Assembly (NCBI RefSeq): GCF_002407245.1
Contig: NZ_CP010681.1
Coordinates: 1,054,001 to 1,118,000 of the forward strand
DNA from: Phaeobacter piscinae
GTDB taxonomy: Bacteria > Pseudomonadota > Alphaproteobacteria > Rhodobacterales > Rhodobacteraceae
DNA: 64,000 bases
Direction: 5' to 3'
This document shows positions 54,126 to 63,738 of this stretch, piece after piece. The position numbers and the translations under genes are program-made. Position 1 is the stretch's first letter. Every line of letters begins with the position of its first letter. The notes beneath the pieces were generated by a model. That model was given only the letters and a program-made list of their open reading frames with translations, was not told where the DNA came from and made no database searches.

Positions 54126-55508
54126 ATGGCGTATTTTACGCAGGCAGGTCACGGCCAGTCGTATTCCAATGGAGGGGACCGTTCTTCGGACCCCGCCACA
54201 GAAACGCAAGGGATCCGGCAGGAGCCGTCTTTCGCCGATGCGCATCTGCGCGATCCCGTTGCCCAATCGCCCTATCCGCAGCCGGAACACCCCTTCGGCC
54301 ATGATCCGCAGACACCCGCTCCGCGCCCGCAGGCCGCCGCAGGGTATGGCCAGCAGCCGCAAGCGGGTGGGTATTTTGCACAACATCAGCCGCAGGCGCC
54401 CGCGCAGGGCTATAGCCCTTATCAGCAGGCAGCCCCCGCCTATGGCGACCCGGCAGAGGACGCCTATAGCGGTCCGGGCACCGATCAGGGGCACCGCTAT
54501 GATGACTATGGATTTACCCCCGACCCCGTCGGCACAGGCCGCGCCGGACTGGCGAAGGCGTTTAGCGCCCTTGGCGCCGTGGCCTCGCTGGCGCTGGTCG
54601 CAGGCATCGGTCTCTGGGGCTATCAGCTGATCTCACGCGACGTAAGCGGCGTGCCCGTGGTGCGCGCTGTCGAAGGCCCGTTGCGGGTGCAGCCAGACAA
54701 CCCCGGCGGCCTGCCCGCCGATCATCAGGGCCTTGCGGTCAACGCGGTTGCCGCCAACGGCAATGTCGAAAGCCCCGCCGACCGTCTGACGCTGGCCCCC
54801 GAAGATGTGGCGCTGACCGATGATGATCAGCCCATGCAGGCGGCCCTGACAACCAACATCTCTGGCGCCGGACGGGATCGCGCGCCTGTGGCTGACACCT
54901 CCGATCTTTCGACTGAGGCGGTGGCCGCATATCAGGGCGGCGACATCGACGCGCTGGTGGCAGAGCTGACCGACGGTGTCACCCCACTGGGACAGGATGC
55001 GCTCAACGGGGCTGAGCAGCTTTCCGCTGCCGCTGCCGCGCCCAACACCGCCCCGGCAATTGTGCAGCCCGAGCCCCTGCAACCCGTGAGCATTGCCGCC
55101 GTCGCCCCGGCACCGAACGCGGCCCTGCGCAACGCCCCCGGTGTGCGCGTCTCACTGCGGCCCGCAGCGCGCCCGGCGCGGTTCTCTCCCACCCGTGCGG
55201 TTGCGGCCACCCCGGCGGCACGCACCACCCAAGACGTCTCACCCGACAGCCTGCCCGCAGGCACCCGGCTGGCCCAGCTTGGCGCCTACGAAAGCGCAGA
55301 GGTGGCCCGCGCCGAATGGGACCGCATCCACGGTCGTTTTGCGGACTATCTGGAAGGCAAGAAACGCGTGATCCAGAAGGCCGAAAGTGGCGGTCGCACC
55401 TTCTATCGACTGCGCGCGATGGGTTTTGCCGATCTGTCGGATGCGCGTCGGTTCTGCTCCGCTCTGGTGGCAGGCAACGCGGATTGTATCCCCGTGACCA
55501 CCCGCTAG
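54126..55508 (+). CDS. SPOR-domain membrane protein
   Basis: The 460-residue protein has a long Pro/Gln/Ala-rich cytoplasmic N-terminus (about 1-140), one membrane segment (AFSALGAVASLALVAGIGLW), a periplasmic linker, and a C-terminal SPOR domain (AQLGAYESAEVARAEWDRI, GGRTFYRLRAMGFADLSDAR). SPOR domains bind denuded septal glycan, and the family acts in cell division. ATG 54126 is preferred because the frame opens 36 bp earlier with no site. It lies between argS and nagZ. Confidence 0.92.
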   Translation: MAYFTQAGHGQSYSNGGDRSSDPATETQGIRQEPSFADAHLRDPVAQSPYPQPEHPFGHDPQTPAPRPQAAAGYGQQPQAGGYFAQHQPQAPAQGYSPYQQAAPAYGDPAEDAYSGPGTDQGHRYDDYGFTPDPVGTGRAGLAKAFSALGAVASLALVAGIGLWGYQLISRDVSGVPVVRAVEGPLRVQPDNPGGLPADHQGLAVNAVAANGNVESPADRLTLAPEDVALTDDDQPMQAALTTNISGAGRDRAPVADTSDLSTEAVAAYQGGDIDALVAELTDGVTPLGQDALNGAEQLSAAAAAPNTAPAIVQPEPLQPVSIAAVAPAPNAALRNAPGVRVSLRPAARPARFSPTRAVAATPAARTTQDVSPDSLPAGTRLAQLGAYESAEVARAEWDRIHGRFADYLEGKKRVIQKAESGGRTFYRLRAMGFADLSDARRFCSALVAGNADCIPVTTR

Positions 55509-55549
55509 GGCATCCCCGCCAGGACTTGGGGTCACGCCCGACACCTCAG

Positions 55550-55578
55550 CGCCCGGCCCAGCCGGGCGTTTGTCGTTT
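55550..55578 (+). terminator. Stem-loop between the SPOR and nagZ genes
   Basis: CGCCCGGC-CCA-GCCGGGCG forms a strong 8-bp hairpin followed by TTTGTCGTTT. It lies 41 bp past the SPOR stop, so it may end or attenuate the transcript before nagZ. Confidence 0.65.
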
Positions 55579-55671
55579 ACCATCCGGCAAACTGCTGCCA
55601 GTTTGCCCCATCCGACCATGGCGCCGCCCGCGACACTGGTGTATCAGCGCCCCAGCACAAAGAGGATCGCA

Positions 55672-56676
55672 ATGCGTTACGGAGCCACCATATTAGATGC
55701 CGAAGGCCTGCGTCTCAGCGCGGCGGAAAAGGCGCTGTTTCAGCGGGTCAACCCGTTTGGCTTCATCCTGTTTGCCCGCAATATCGACACTGCTGAACAG
55801 ACCCGCGCGCTTTGTAGTGACCTGCGCGAGGCGGTGGGCCGTGACTGCCTAATCACCATCGACCAAGAGGGTGGCCGGGTGCAGCGCCTGCGCCCGCCAC
55901 TGGCGCGGCAATGGCAGCCCGCATTGGATCACGCGCTGGCGGCAGGCGAGGGCGCGAACCGAGCCATGTATCTGCGCGCGCGGCTGATCGCGGAGGAATT
56001 GCGCAATCTGGGCATCGACAGCAACTGCGCGCCGCTGGCGGATGTCGCTGGCCCGCAGACGCATCCGTTCCTCAAAAACCGCTGCTATGGCAGCGACCTC
56101 GCCACCGTGGTTAACCGTGCCCGCGCCACCGCTGACGGCCTGCTGGACGGCGGTGTGGTGCCGGTGGTGAAACACATCCCCGGCCATGGCCGCGCCAGCA
56201 TGGACAGCCACCATGATCTGCCCCGGATCACCGCCTCTCTCACCGATCTGGCGCGGGAGGACTTCGCCGCATTTGCCGCGCTGAACGATCTTCCGATGGG
56301 GATGACGGCGCATCTGGTCTATGAGGCCCTCGACAGCCAACCCGCCACATTGTCCCCCCGCGTGATGCAGATGATCCGTTCGGACATTGGCTTTGACGGG
56401 CTGATCATGAGCGACGATATCTCGATGAAGGCGCTGAACGGCACCGCCGCAGATATCGCCCGCGACACCATCGCAGCCGGCTGCGATGTGGTCCTGTTCT
56501 GCAACGCCCCGCTGGATGAGCGCGCCGCCGTGGCCGATGCCGCAGGCGAGATGACCGACGCCGCACAGGCACGTGCTGCGCGCGCCGAAGCCGCCCGCCG
56601 CGCGCCCACCGCGCTTGACATACCCACGGCCGAGGCCGAACTATCAGCCCTTATGGGCGGACAGGTATATGGCTGA
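55672..56676 (+). CDS. nagZ: Beta-N-acetylhexosaminidase
   Basis: NagZ removes GlcNAc from recycled muropeptides. The 334-residue protein is a GH3 enzyme with ITIDQEGGRVQRL, the catalytic loop KHIPGHGRASMDSHHDLPRI and the nucleophile region LIMSDDISMKAL. Length is typical. ATG 55672 follows AGAGGA, whereas the frame opens at 55570. Its stop overlaps the scpA start by 8 bp. Confidence 0.95.
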   Translation: MRYGATILDAEGLRLSAAEKALFQRVNPFGFILFARNIDTAEQTRALCSDLREAVGRDCLITIDQEGGRVQRLRPPLARQWQPALDHALAAGEGANRAMYLRARLIAEELRNLGIDSNCAPLADVAGPQTHPFLKNRCYGSDLATVVNRARATADGLLDGGVVPVVKHIPGHGRASMDSHHDLPRITASLTDLAREDFAAFAALNDLPMGMTAHLVYEALDSQPATLSPRVMQMIRSDIGFDGLIMSDDISMKALNGTAADIARDTIAAGCDVVLFCNAPLDERAAVADAAGEMTDAAQARAARAEAARRAPTALDIPTAEAELSALMGGQVYG

Positions 56677-57460
56677 CACTCTGTTTGACGACGACGCGCT
56701 CAGCGTCGAGGACCGGCTTGCGGCCGAAGCATTGATCGTGGACGTTGACGGCTACGAGGGGCCGCTTGACGTGCTTCTGTCGCTTTCGCGCACGCAAAAG
56801 GTCGATCTGCGCCGCATTTCGGTGCTGGAACTGGCCCGCCAGTATCTCAGCTTTGTGGAAAAGGCGCATGAGCTGCGCATCGAGCTGGCTGCGGATTATC
56901 TGGTGATGGCGGCCTGGCTCGCCTATCTGAAATCCCGCCTGCTGCTGCCACCTGACCCGACCGAGGAAGGCCCCTCCGGTGAGGAACTGGCCGCGCATCT
57001 GGCCTTTCAGCTGGAGCGTTTGCAGGCAATGCGCGACAGCGCCGCGCGGTTGATGGCGCGCGATCAGCTGGGGCGCAACTTCTTTGCCCGTGGTCAGAGC
57101 GAGGATGTCACCCGCATCCGCACCGTCAGCTACTCGGCGAACCTCCTGGATCTGATGCAGGCCTATGCCCGTATCCGTACGCGGGATGATTTCCGCCCCT
57201 TCGTGCTAGACCGCGAGGCGATCTTTACCATGGAGGCGGCGCTGGAACGGATGCGCCACCTGATTGGCTACACCGGCAGCTGGACCGATATGATCACCTA
57301 TCTGCCCGAAGGCTGGCACGCCGACCCGATGAAACGCCGCTCCGCCACCGCCTCCACCTTTGCGGCTTCGCTGCAACTGGTGAAAGAGGGCCATCTGGAG
57401 CTGCGCCAGAGCGAGACCTATGCGCCCATTCAGCTGCGCATTCGTGACAAGGATACCTGA
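56669..57460 (+). CDS. scpA: Segregation and condensation protein A (ScpA)
   Basis: ScpA is the kleisin that closes the SMC ring. The 263-residue protein has the family N-terminus YEGPLDVLLSLSRTQKVDLRRISV, the helical SMC-binding part (QYLSFVEKAHELRIELAADYLVMAAWLAYLKSRLLLP), and a C-terminal winged helix. The ATG at 56669 fits; its stop and the start of scpB share one base (57460). Confidence 0.94.
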   Translation: MADTLFDDDALSVEDRLAAEALIVDVDGYEGPLDVLLSLSRTQKVDLRRISVLELARQYLSFVEKAHELRIELAADYLVMAAWLAYLKSRLLLPPDPTEEGPSGEELAAHLAFQLERLQAMRDSAARLMARDQLGRNFFARGQSEDVTRIRTVSYSANLLDLMQAYARIRTRDDFRPFVLDREAIFTMEAALERMRHLIGYTGSWTDMITYLPEGWHADPMKRRSATASTFAASLQLVKEGHLELRQSETYAPIQLRIRDKDT

Positions 57461-58122
57461 TGGACGATCACAGCCAGAACACCGTTGCGGAGGAAACCCA
57501 AACCCTGTTTGAGGCGCCGCCGATGGCCGAACAGGAGCGCATGGTTGAGGCGGTGCTGTTTGCCAGCGCCGAACCGGTCACCGTGCGCGATCTTGAGGCG
57601 CGGATGCCGCACGGCTGCGAACCCGGCACCGCGATGGAGCACCTGCGCAAACGCTACGAGGGGCGCGGCGTCAATATCGTGCGCGTTGGCGATGCCTGGG
57701 CGCTGCGCACCGCCTCCGATCTCGGCTTTCTGATGCAGAAGGAAACGGTGGAAACCCGCAAACTCTCGCGCGCCGCCATCGAAACCCTTGCCATCATTGC
57801 CTATCACCAGCCGGTCACCCGCGCCGAAATCGAGGAGGTGCGCGGCGTCTCTGTGTCGCGCGGCACCATTGATCAGCTGTTGGAAATGGATTGGATCCGC
57901 CTTGGTCGCCGCAAGATGACGCCGGGCCGTCCGGTGACCTTTGTGGTGACGCCGGTATTCCTTGATCACTTCGGGCTCGAAAGCGCGCGCGATCTGCCCG
58001 GCCTCAAGGAGCTGCGCGCCGCAGGCCTGTTGGAAAACCGCCCGCCACCGGGCAGCCTGCCCCTGGGCGGACGCGGCGACAGCGACGAGGTGGAGGAACA
58101 GCCGGAACTCTTTGGCGATTGA
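57460..58122 (+). CDS. scpB: Segregation and condensation protein B (ScpB)
   Basis: ScpB joins ScpA and SMC in chromosome condensation. The 220-residue protein has two winged-helix domains with the marks VEAVLFASAEPVTVRDLEARM, AIETLAIIAYHQPVTRAEIEEVRGVSVSRGTIDQLLEMDWIR and FVVTPVFLDHFGLESARDLPGL. It is coupled to scpA. The tatABC genes often follow in related genomes but are not here. Confidence 0.94.
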   Translation: MDDHSQNTVAEETQTLFEAPPMAEQERMVEAVLFASAEPVTVRDLEARMPHGCEPGTAMEHLRKRYEGRGVNIVRVGDAWALRTASDLGFLMQKETVETRKLSRAAIETLAIIAYHQPVTRAEIEEVRGVSVSRGTIDQLLEMDWIRLGRRKMTPGRPVTFVVTPVFLDHFGLESARDLPGLKELRAAGLLENRPPPGSLPLGGRGDSDEVEEQPELFGD

Positions 58123-58227
58123 TTGCCACTGGGGACTGACGCCCTAAATCCGCCGCATGAAGGGGCCACACTAACACGGCCGGGCTGGTGGCCCGGCGAT
58201 CCCGATTGGTGCGAAGGAGACAGGCAG

Positions 58228-58434
58228 ATGAACATTGAACGCGTGATTAATATGATCCTGCGCCGCCTTGTGGGCCGCGCGGTCAATGCAGGCGTTAATG
58301 CCGGGATCAAGGCTGTCTCAAAACGTGGCAAAGGGCAGGGCGCTGATAAGGGCAATCGCCCGGTCCAACAGGATGAGGCAACAGCCAAGAAGGCGCGTCT
58401 GATGCGTCGCAATACCCGACCGCCCCGGTTCTAG
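58228..58434 (+). CDS. Small 68-residue basic protein
   Basis: MNIERVINMILRRLVGRAVN starts a basic protein rich in Lys, Arg and Ala, with VNAGINAGIK-like repeats (GRAVNAGVNAGIKAVSKRG). It has a clear ribosome-binding site (GAAGGAGA) before ATG 58228. I do not recognise it. It may be co-transcribed with scpB, 105 bp upstream, and its end lies 7 bp from the convergent dcd. Confidence 0.7.
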   Translation: MNIERVINMILRRLVGRAVNAGVNAGIKAVSKRGKGQGADKGNRPVQQDEATAKKARLMRRNTRPPRF

Positions 58435-58441
58435 GGGGAAA

Positions 58442-59560
58442 TCAGACGTTCTCTGGCGAACTGAAATGCTTTGACAGCTTCAGCCCCTGACCCTGATAGT
58501 TCGACGCAATATCAACACCGTAGAGCTGCTCGGGCACTTCGGACATCCGCTCATAGACCAGCCGCCCGACAACCTGCCCATGCTCCAGCACAAACGGCGC
58601 ATCATGGCAGCGCACCTCCAGAACACCGCGCGACCCAGCACCTCCAGCAGCGGCATAGCCAAATCCGGGGTCGAAGAACCCGGCGTAATGCACCCGGAAT
58701 TCGCCTACCATCGCCAGATAGGGCGCCATCTCGGCAGCATACTCCGGCGGAATGGCGATCGCCTCGCGGCTCACCAGAATGTAAAACGCACCGGGATCCA
58801 GAATGATCTGCCCCTTGGTGGTGCGGACCTCCTCCCAATACTCTGCCGGATCGTAGTGACCCAGTTTCGACAGATCGACCACGCCTGTGTGATGTTTGGC
58901 ACGGTAGCCCACCAGATCACCGCTTTCGGGGCGCAAATCGACGGAGAAGCCGAGACCGTCTGAAATCACCGGATCACCCGATACAATCGGCGTCGCCTCA
59001 TGAACCGCGCGCAGGTCGGCATCACTGAGGAATGTGCGCCCCTGACGAAAGATGATCTGCGTCAGCAATTGCCCCGGCTGCACCACAACAGAAAAGCTCT
59101 GCGGGCAGATTTCCGCATAAAGCGGTCCGTCATAGCCATCGGGTACCCGGTCGAACTCCACGCCCTGATCGGTGATCACCCGCGTCATCACATCCAGCCG
59201 CCCGATGGAAGACTTGGCACTGGCCGCCGCCGTCATCCCCTCCGGCAGGCGAATGCGCTCCATCAAAGGCACCACATAGACGCAGCCTTTCTCCAGCACC
59301 GCACCGCCGGTCAGCGCCACCCGGTGCATGGTCAGATCCTCCAGCCGCTCCGCAACCGTGCGCCCCAGACCGGGCAGGAACGAGGCACGCACCCGGTAGG
59401 CGCAGTCGCTCAGCCGCAGATCAAGGCTCGCAGGCTGGATCTGATCGTTGAGGATCGGAGAGGAGGCGGCAATCGCGCCCTCGGTGATCATCTGCCGGAT
59501 TTGCCGGTCCGACAGCACACCCTGTGTCAGGCTGCTGCGCGTCTGTCCCTCAGATGTCAT
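58442..59560 (-). CDS. dcd: 2'-Deoxycytidine 5'-triphosphate deaminase (tandem-domain type)
   Basis: The enzyme converts dCTP to dUTP. The 372-residue protein is about twice the size of E. coli Dcd (193) because it carries two dUTPase-fold halves (DCD N and C), typical of alphaproteobacteria. Marks include DQIQPASLDLRLSD, AAASAKSSIGRLDVMTR, DQGVEFDRVP and GYAAAGGAGSRGVLEVR with the final VGRLVYERMSEVP. ATG 59560 is chosen; the frame opens at 59590. Confidence 0.93.
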   Translation of the reverse strand: MTSEGQTRSSLTQGVLSDRQIRQMITEGAIAASSPILNDQIQPASLDLRLSDCAYRVRASFLPGLGRTVAERLEDLTMHRVALTGGAVLEKGCVYVVPLMERIRLPEGMTAAASAKSSIGRLDVMTRVITDQGVEFDRVPDGYDGPLYAEICPQSFSVVVQPGQLLTQIIFRQGRTFLSDADLRAVHEATPIVSGDPVISDGLGFSVDLRPESGDLVGYRAKHHTGVVDLSKLGHYDPAEYWEEVRTTKGQIILDPGAFYILVSREAIAIPPEYAAEMAPYLAMVGEFRVHYAGFFDPGFGYAAAGGAGSRGVLEVRCHDAPFVLEHGQVVGRLVYERMSEVPEQLYGVDIASNYQGQGLKLSKHFSSPENV

Positions 59561-59610
59561 CCCATTCTCCCAACGCTTTATTATCAACACCTTGCACGAA
59601 AGGCAGATAC

Positions 59611-59646
59611 AAAAACACCCACCCCAGAAAGGGGCGGGCGTTTTTT
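59611..59646. terminator. Bidirectional-looking terminator beyond tRNA-Pro
   Basis: A hairpin (CCCACCCC-AGAAA-GGGGCGGG, one mismatch) has T-runs on both sides: TTTTTG on the minus strand and TTTTTT on the plus strand. It lies 25-60 bp after the 3' end of the tRNA and before the dcd gene. Confidence 0.7.
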
Positions 59647-59670
59647 AGCCCCTTGCGAGGCGGGGTATTT

Positions 59671-59747
59671 TGGTCGGGCTAGCAGGACTCGAACCTGCGA
59701 CCTTCCGTCCCCCAGACGGACGCGCTACCAGGCTGCGCTATAGCCCG
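59671..59747 (-). tRNA. tRNA-Pro (GGG)
   Basis: The 77-base gene runs from CGGGCTA to TAGCCCG plus ACCA on the minus strand, with CCA encoded. The acceptor, D, anticodon (TCCGT-loop-ACGGA) and T arms (GTTCGAATC) all close. The anticodon loop CTGGGGG gives GGG, reading CCC proline codons. Confidence 0.93.
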
Positions 59748-59822
59748 TTGCGCTGGTTTCTACCCGTTTTTCCGGCAGGGGCAAGCGAAAAGATCAGTTT
59801 CTTTCGCCCCGCTGGAAAGTTT

Positions 59823-62800
59823 CTAGGCCGCCCCCTGATGCGCGCGCAATCTCTCGGCGCAGGCCCGCACCTCCGCGATGTGATCGGCAGGCAGATGGTC
59901 TAGCCCAGCCAGTCGCGCCAGCACGCCCGACGCCTGTGGCGCATGCGGCTCCGCCTCATCTGGAATGTCAATCACCAGCGGTTTTGGCTCTTCAGCGAAT
60001 TCCTCAGCGACCTCTTCACCGACCGGGGCCTTAGCCTCCGCCGGATCCGCCCCCACCAGTTCCGGATTGATGAGGTCCGGGGCGCCCAGATCTGGCTCGC
60101 CCTCGTCCTCGCCGTCGTCCGCGTCGACACTCTCCTGATCAAGGGGATCGGCCACGACCGGAGCAGGCTCCGTCAGGTCAATTTCGGCCACATCCGTGTC
60201 ACCCAGGTCGGCTTCCGCCAATGCGGGACCATCCGGTTCAGAAACATCCTGTTCTGGTTCGGGCATGTCAGCTGCCTGTGTGACCTCAAGGGGTTCCGCA
60301 TCCTGCACGCCAAGTGCGCACAGCTCTGGATCCGGCGCCGTAACCTCTGGCAGATCGCTCTGCAGCGCGGTTGTCGTCTCCTCAGCAGTGATCTCCGCCG
60401 CGACCTCCGGGATGTCCGCCTGTGGCGCGAGGTCCGGGGCCGTCTCGGTCAGTTCCGCAGGCGCTCCAATCTCCGCAGGCTCCGCCAGTTCCACCGGGTC
60501 TCCCAGCTCCGCCGGAGCGGGCAGTTCCAGCGTTTCAGCCATGACATCCGGCGTCTCTTCCGCGGATGGTGCGGCAGTATGCTCCGGCAGGGGCGCATCT
60601 TCTGCATCTGCAAGATCTGCCACCACCTGCTCCGGCTCCTGCAGCGCGGCGTCCTCCGTCAGTGGCGCCTCCAGAAGATCATCGGAGACCGCAGGCGCGC
60701 TCAGGACCGGGTCGCTGACCACGCTGTCGTCCAGCGTCGGCGCATCCAGGTCCAGGGTGTCCAGATCCACCGCGTCGGCTGTCACTGCGCTGTCGTCAGC
60801 CATCTCCGGCAGCTCTGCCGGTTCAGCCAGATCCGGCGCATCGGCAAGTGGCTCCGGCGTCTCCGCCTCATCGGCAAAGGCCAAGGGATTGTCTTCGGGG
60901 GAGGGGGCTTCGTCGTCATCCGCCTGATGGTCGGCATTTGTATCCACAGCATCCACCGCATCCGTGGCAGCCACCAACTGTTCTTCTGCGGGTGGCACCT
61001 CCATGCCTGAGACCAGCGGTTCGGCCTCCGCAAGGTCATCTCCCAGATCTAAGGGCGGTTCGGCAAGGGGCTCTGCCTCAATCGCCGCAACCTGTTCCGG
61101 CGCCACCACATCGGCAAGGGCAGGGTCACTGTCCAACGCCTCGACCACCGGGGCTGGGCTGTCGCCCTGATCAAAAACCACCGGGTCCGGCACGTCACCT
61201 CCAGCCACGGCATCAGGAGCCGGCGTCTCTGGGTCGGCAGTTTCAAGATCGGTAATTTCCGGTTCCGCAGTCTCCGGTGCTGTCGCCTCGACCGTCTCTG
61301 TCGCATCATGCAGGGGCGCATCATGCAAGGGCGCATCATGCAAGGGCGCAGCAGCTGCGGAATCTGTTTCAGGGTCTGCGATCAGATCGGGCGCTTGCGG
61401 TGCAACAGCCTCCGCAGCACGCACCGGCTCATCCTCAACAGGCCGGTCTGAACCATCGTCATCGCTCCAGGGAGAGGCGCTCTCGGCGTCGGTTTCATCG
61501 ACTGCGGCCACAGTCTCCACGTCTGTTCCCGCGGCCACCGGACCAAGGCTCGGCTCATCGGTGGGCGCCGGATCAGCTTCAACCTCCACGGCGCCACCTT
61601 CGACAGTGTCACCTTCCAAGGGGGCGACCGAGGTGACGGTCTCGGCAGCCGGGGCCATCAGCTCCGCCGCGTCGAGGGGAGCATCAACGTCCTCCGCCGC
61701 CATCTCTGTCTCAGTCGGCAGGGGCGCAACTGGGTCCGCACCTCCGACCTCCGATACCTCAGGTGTTGCATTCCACAACTGGCCCTGTTCCGGCGTGGGC
61801 GCATCAAGATCTGTTGTTGTATCAACGTCTTGATCGATTTCAGCCGGGGCGGTGGCATCACCCTCGCCAGCGATGATCGCAGCATCACGCGTCTGATCCG
61901 CGACATCCAGCGGCAGACCCGGTTGGGCTGCCATTGCGGGGCTTTCCGACGTGGCCTCTGGCGCGGGCGCAGCCGTATCGGCCATCGACGCACCCATCGC
62001 AGCGGAAGGCGGGGGCGATGGGTCCGGTGGGGAGGCGGCAGGTGTTGCCATTGGTGCCGCTGTTGGCGCGGCATGCGTGCTCGCCGCATCGCCGGGTGTG
62101 CCACCTGTCATCCCAACCGGTGTTTCCCCGACCACCCCGCCTGGCATCTCGCCCGTAGGCGCTGGCGCGGCAGGGATCGCCGTTTCACTGGTGGGCGCGG
62201 CTGGCGGGTGGAGCGACCCGGTCTGAGCCACCGCAGTGTCAATCGGATCGGCGGCGGGAGCCAGTTCATCAGCGGCCGGCATAGAGGGAGCGGGCATGGA
62301 GGGAGACCCCGGCGCGGCGCTGAACGCGGGTTCCACGGCGGCAGAGGTCCCGTCCTCAGCGGCAGGCGTTGCCGGGGCTACGGGCGCGGTTTCTGTCTGC
62401 GCTGCAACAGGCGTCTCACCCTGCGGCGGCGCCACAGGTGTCGGGTCCGCCGGGGCCAGCGGTGCAGACGCAGCTGGGGCAGATGTGGGGGCAGCGGCCG
62501 CGGGGCCCGAGGTGCTGGGGGCATCTGCGTCGGCAGCAGGGACGGCTGCACTCGGGGCCGCAGGAGCCGCAGTAATCGGGGCGCCCGTCGCGGGAGAGGC
62601 CGCAGCGGGGTCGGCGCTGACAGATGGTGCGGCGGGGGGCGGATCCGCCAGTCCCGGTTGAGCCAGTCCCGGTTGCGCCTGACCCGGTTGGACTTGCGCC
62701 CGTTGCGCCTGTCCGGGTTGGACCTGTCCCGGTTGGGTCTGTATCGGCTGAGCCTGCGCGGGTTGCACGGATTGTGCTGGCGTCTCTGTCACCTGCGCCG

Positions 62801-63287
62801 CCTCTGCCGGTGCGGCCAGCGGCGGTTCGGTGGCTGTGGGGGCCTCTTGCGGGGCTGCATCTGCTGGACCATCCGCCTCGACAGAGACCTCAGCCTGAAC
62901 CTCAGCCTGAACCTCGGCGACGGCGATCTCCTCGGGCGGGCTTACCTCTCCCTCAATCACCGTCTCACTCGTTGAGGGGGCAGGTTCAGTTGCCTCGGCC
63001 TCAGCGGTGGGGATATCTCCGGCACCCATGGCGGCCACATGGGCGGGACCATGTTCGCGCAACAGCGCCTGCACATCCTTGATGGACAGCCCCTTGTCGT
63101 GCAGCAAAATCTTGATGCTGCCCAGCAATTCAACATCGGCAGGCCGATAGTACCGACGCCCGCCTGCGCGTTTGACCGGTTTGATCTGGGTGAATTTGCT
63201 TTCCCAGAAACGCAAGACATGCGCCTGGATCCCCAGCCACTCCGCTACTTCGCTGATGGTGCGGAAGGCGTCTGGTGATTTTGACAT
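59823..63287 (-). CDS. MerR-family HTH protein with a giant low-complexity tail
   Basis: The 1154-residue protein has an N-terminal MerR helix-turn-helix ([20 protein letters not shown] then [20 protein letters not shown] and YRPADVELL), then about 1000 residues dominated by Ala, Pro, Glu, Asp and Val. The conserved end is [20 protein letters not shown] then [10 protein letters not shown]. Perfect tandem repeats (DAPLH, around 61302-61350) and QPGQ-type repeats (around 62650-62770) point to slippage growth. The order fabH-ihfA-merR matches alphaproteobacteria, but such MerR proteins are often far shorter, so the tail is expanded here. Confidence 0.85.
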   Translation of the reverse strand: MSKSPDAFRTISEVAEWLGIQAHVLRFWESKFTQIKPVKRAGGRRYYRPADVELLGSIKILLHDKGLSIKDVQALLREHGPAHVAAMGAGDIPTAEAEATEPAPSTSETVIEGEVSPPEEIAVAEVQAEVQAEVSVEADGPADAAPQEAPTATEPPLAAPAEAAQVTETPAQSVQPAQAQPIQTQPGQVQPGQAQRAQVQPGQAQPGLAQPGLADPPPAAPSVSADPAAASPATGAPITAAPAAPSAAVPAADADAPSTSGPAAAAPTSAPAASAPLAPADPTPVAPPQGETPVAAQTETAPVAPATPAAEDGTSAAVEPAFSAAPGSPSMPAPSMPAADELAPAADPIDTAVAQTGSLHPPAAPTSETAIPAAPAPTGEMPGGVVGETPVGMTGGTPGDAASTHAAPTAAPMATPAASPPDPSPPPSAAMGASMADTAAPAPEATSESPAMAAQPGLPLDVADQTRDAAIIAGEGDATAPAEIDQDVDTTTDLDAPTPEQGQLWNATPEVSEVGGADPVAPLPTETEMAAEDVDAPLDAAELMAPAAETVTSVAPLEGDTVEGGAVEVEADPAPTDEPSLGPVAAGTDVETVAAVDETDAESASPWSDDDGSDRPVEDEPVRAAEAVAPQAPDLIADPETDSAAAAPLHDAPLHDAPLHDATETVEATAPETAEPEITDLETADPETPAPDAVAGGDVPDPVVFDQGDSPAPVVEALDSDPALADVVAPEQVAAIEAEPLAEPPLDLGDDLAEAEPLVSGMEVPPAEEQLVAATDAVDAVDTNADHQADDDEAPSPEDNPLAFADEAETPEPLADAPDLAEPAELPEMADDSAVTADAVDLDTLDLDAPTLDDSVVSDPVLSAPAVSDDLLEAPLTEDAALQEPEQVVADLADAEDAPLPEHTAAPSAEETPDVMAETLELPAPAELGDPVELAEPAEIGAPAELTETAPDLAPQADIPEVAAEITAEETTTALQSDLPEVTAPDPELCALGVQDAEPLEVTQAADMPEPEQDVSEPDGPALAEADLGDTDVAEIDLTEPAPVVADPLDQESVDADDGEDEGEPDLGAPDLINPELVGADPAEAKAPVGEEVAEEFAEEPKPLVIDIPDEAEPHAPQASGVLARLAGLDHLPADHIAEVRACAERLRAHQGAA
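61302..61350. repeat. Tandem 15-bp repeat in the MerR-protein tail
   Basis: Three copies of a 15-base unit around GCGCATCATGCAAGG encode DAPLH repeats. The copies are nearly identical in sequence, which is a sign of recent slippage growth. Confidence 0.8.
62650..62770. repeat. QPGQ-type repeats in the MerR-protein tail
   Basis: A repeating series of units such as CCGGTTGGACTTG/CCCGGTTGAGC encodes [15 protein letters not shown] runs and [11 protein letters not shown]. The copies are irregular. They form part of the low-complexity tail of the MerR-type protein. Confidence 0.7.
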
Positions 63288-63316
63288 CGCGTGGTGTGTC
63301 CCGTGGTTACTGACCG

Positions 63317-63619
63317 TTATTTACGGTTCCCGTCTGCCACCCGGTCCTTCATCAAATGCGATGGTCGAAAGGTCAAAACCCGGCGAGGCTGAATGGGCAC
63401 CTCTTCGCCAGTCTTCGGGTTGCGCCCCACGCGGGCGGATTTATCGCGCACGCTGAAGGTCCCGAAGGAAGAAATTTTGACCTGTTCCCCACGGACCAGG
63501 GCGTCAGACATATGCTGAAGCAGGCTTTCCACCAGCTGCGCGCTTTCGTTGCGCGACAGGCCGACTTCGCGGAAGACCGCTTCACTCAAATCCATTCGTG
63601 TTAGTGTTTTTTCGCCCAT
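63317..63619 (-). CDS. ihfA: Integration host factor subunit alpha
   Basis: IHF bends DNA at specific sites for recombination, replication and transcription. The 100-residue protein shows [20 protein letters not shown], the [20 protein letters not shown] block with the Pro-tipped arm ([12 protein letters not shown]), and the C-terminal [14 protein letters not shown], as in IHF alpha. ATG 63619 is the usual start. The order fabH-ihfA-merR is conserved in alphaproteobacteria. Confidence 0.96.
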   Translation of the reverse strand: MGEKTLTRMDLSEAVFREVGLSRNESAQLVESLLQHMSDALVRGEQVKISSFGTFSVRDKSARVGRNPKTGEEVPIQPRRVLTFRPSHLMKDRVADGNRK

Positions 63620-63738
63620 GACTATCCCCGCTGTTTGTCGAAGCATAGGGCGGGGGGAATTTCCCTGTCAATATCAATGAATTGCATCGGGGAGTTGGAC
63701 TGGTAAAATCGCACGCCTTCTGAGCGTTGCCTTGCCGC

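Noticed and set aside
61302..61350. Short tandem repeats considered as a CRISPR array.
   Set aside because: They are direct 15-bp coding repeats with no spacers; no cas gene is in the window.
61830..62975. A 381-codon plus-strand frame rich in Arg/Gly over the MerR tail.
   Set aside because: It is a frame shadow of the repeat-rich tail.
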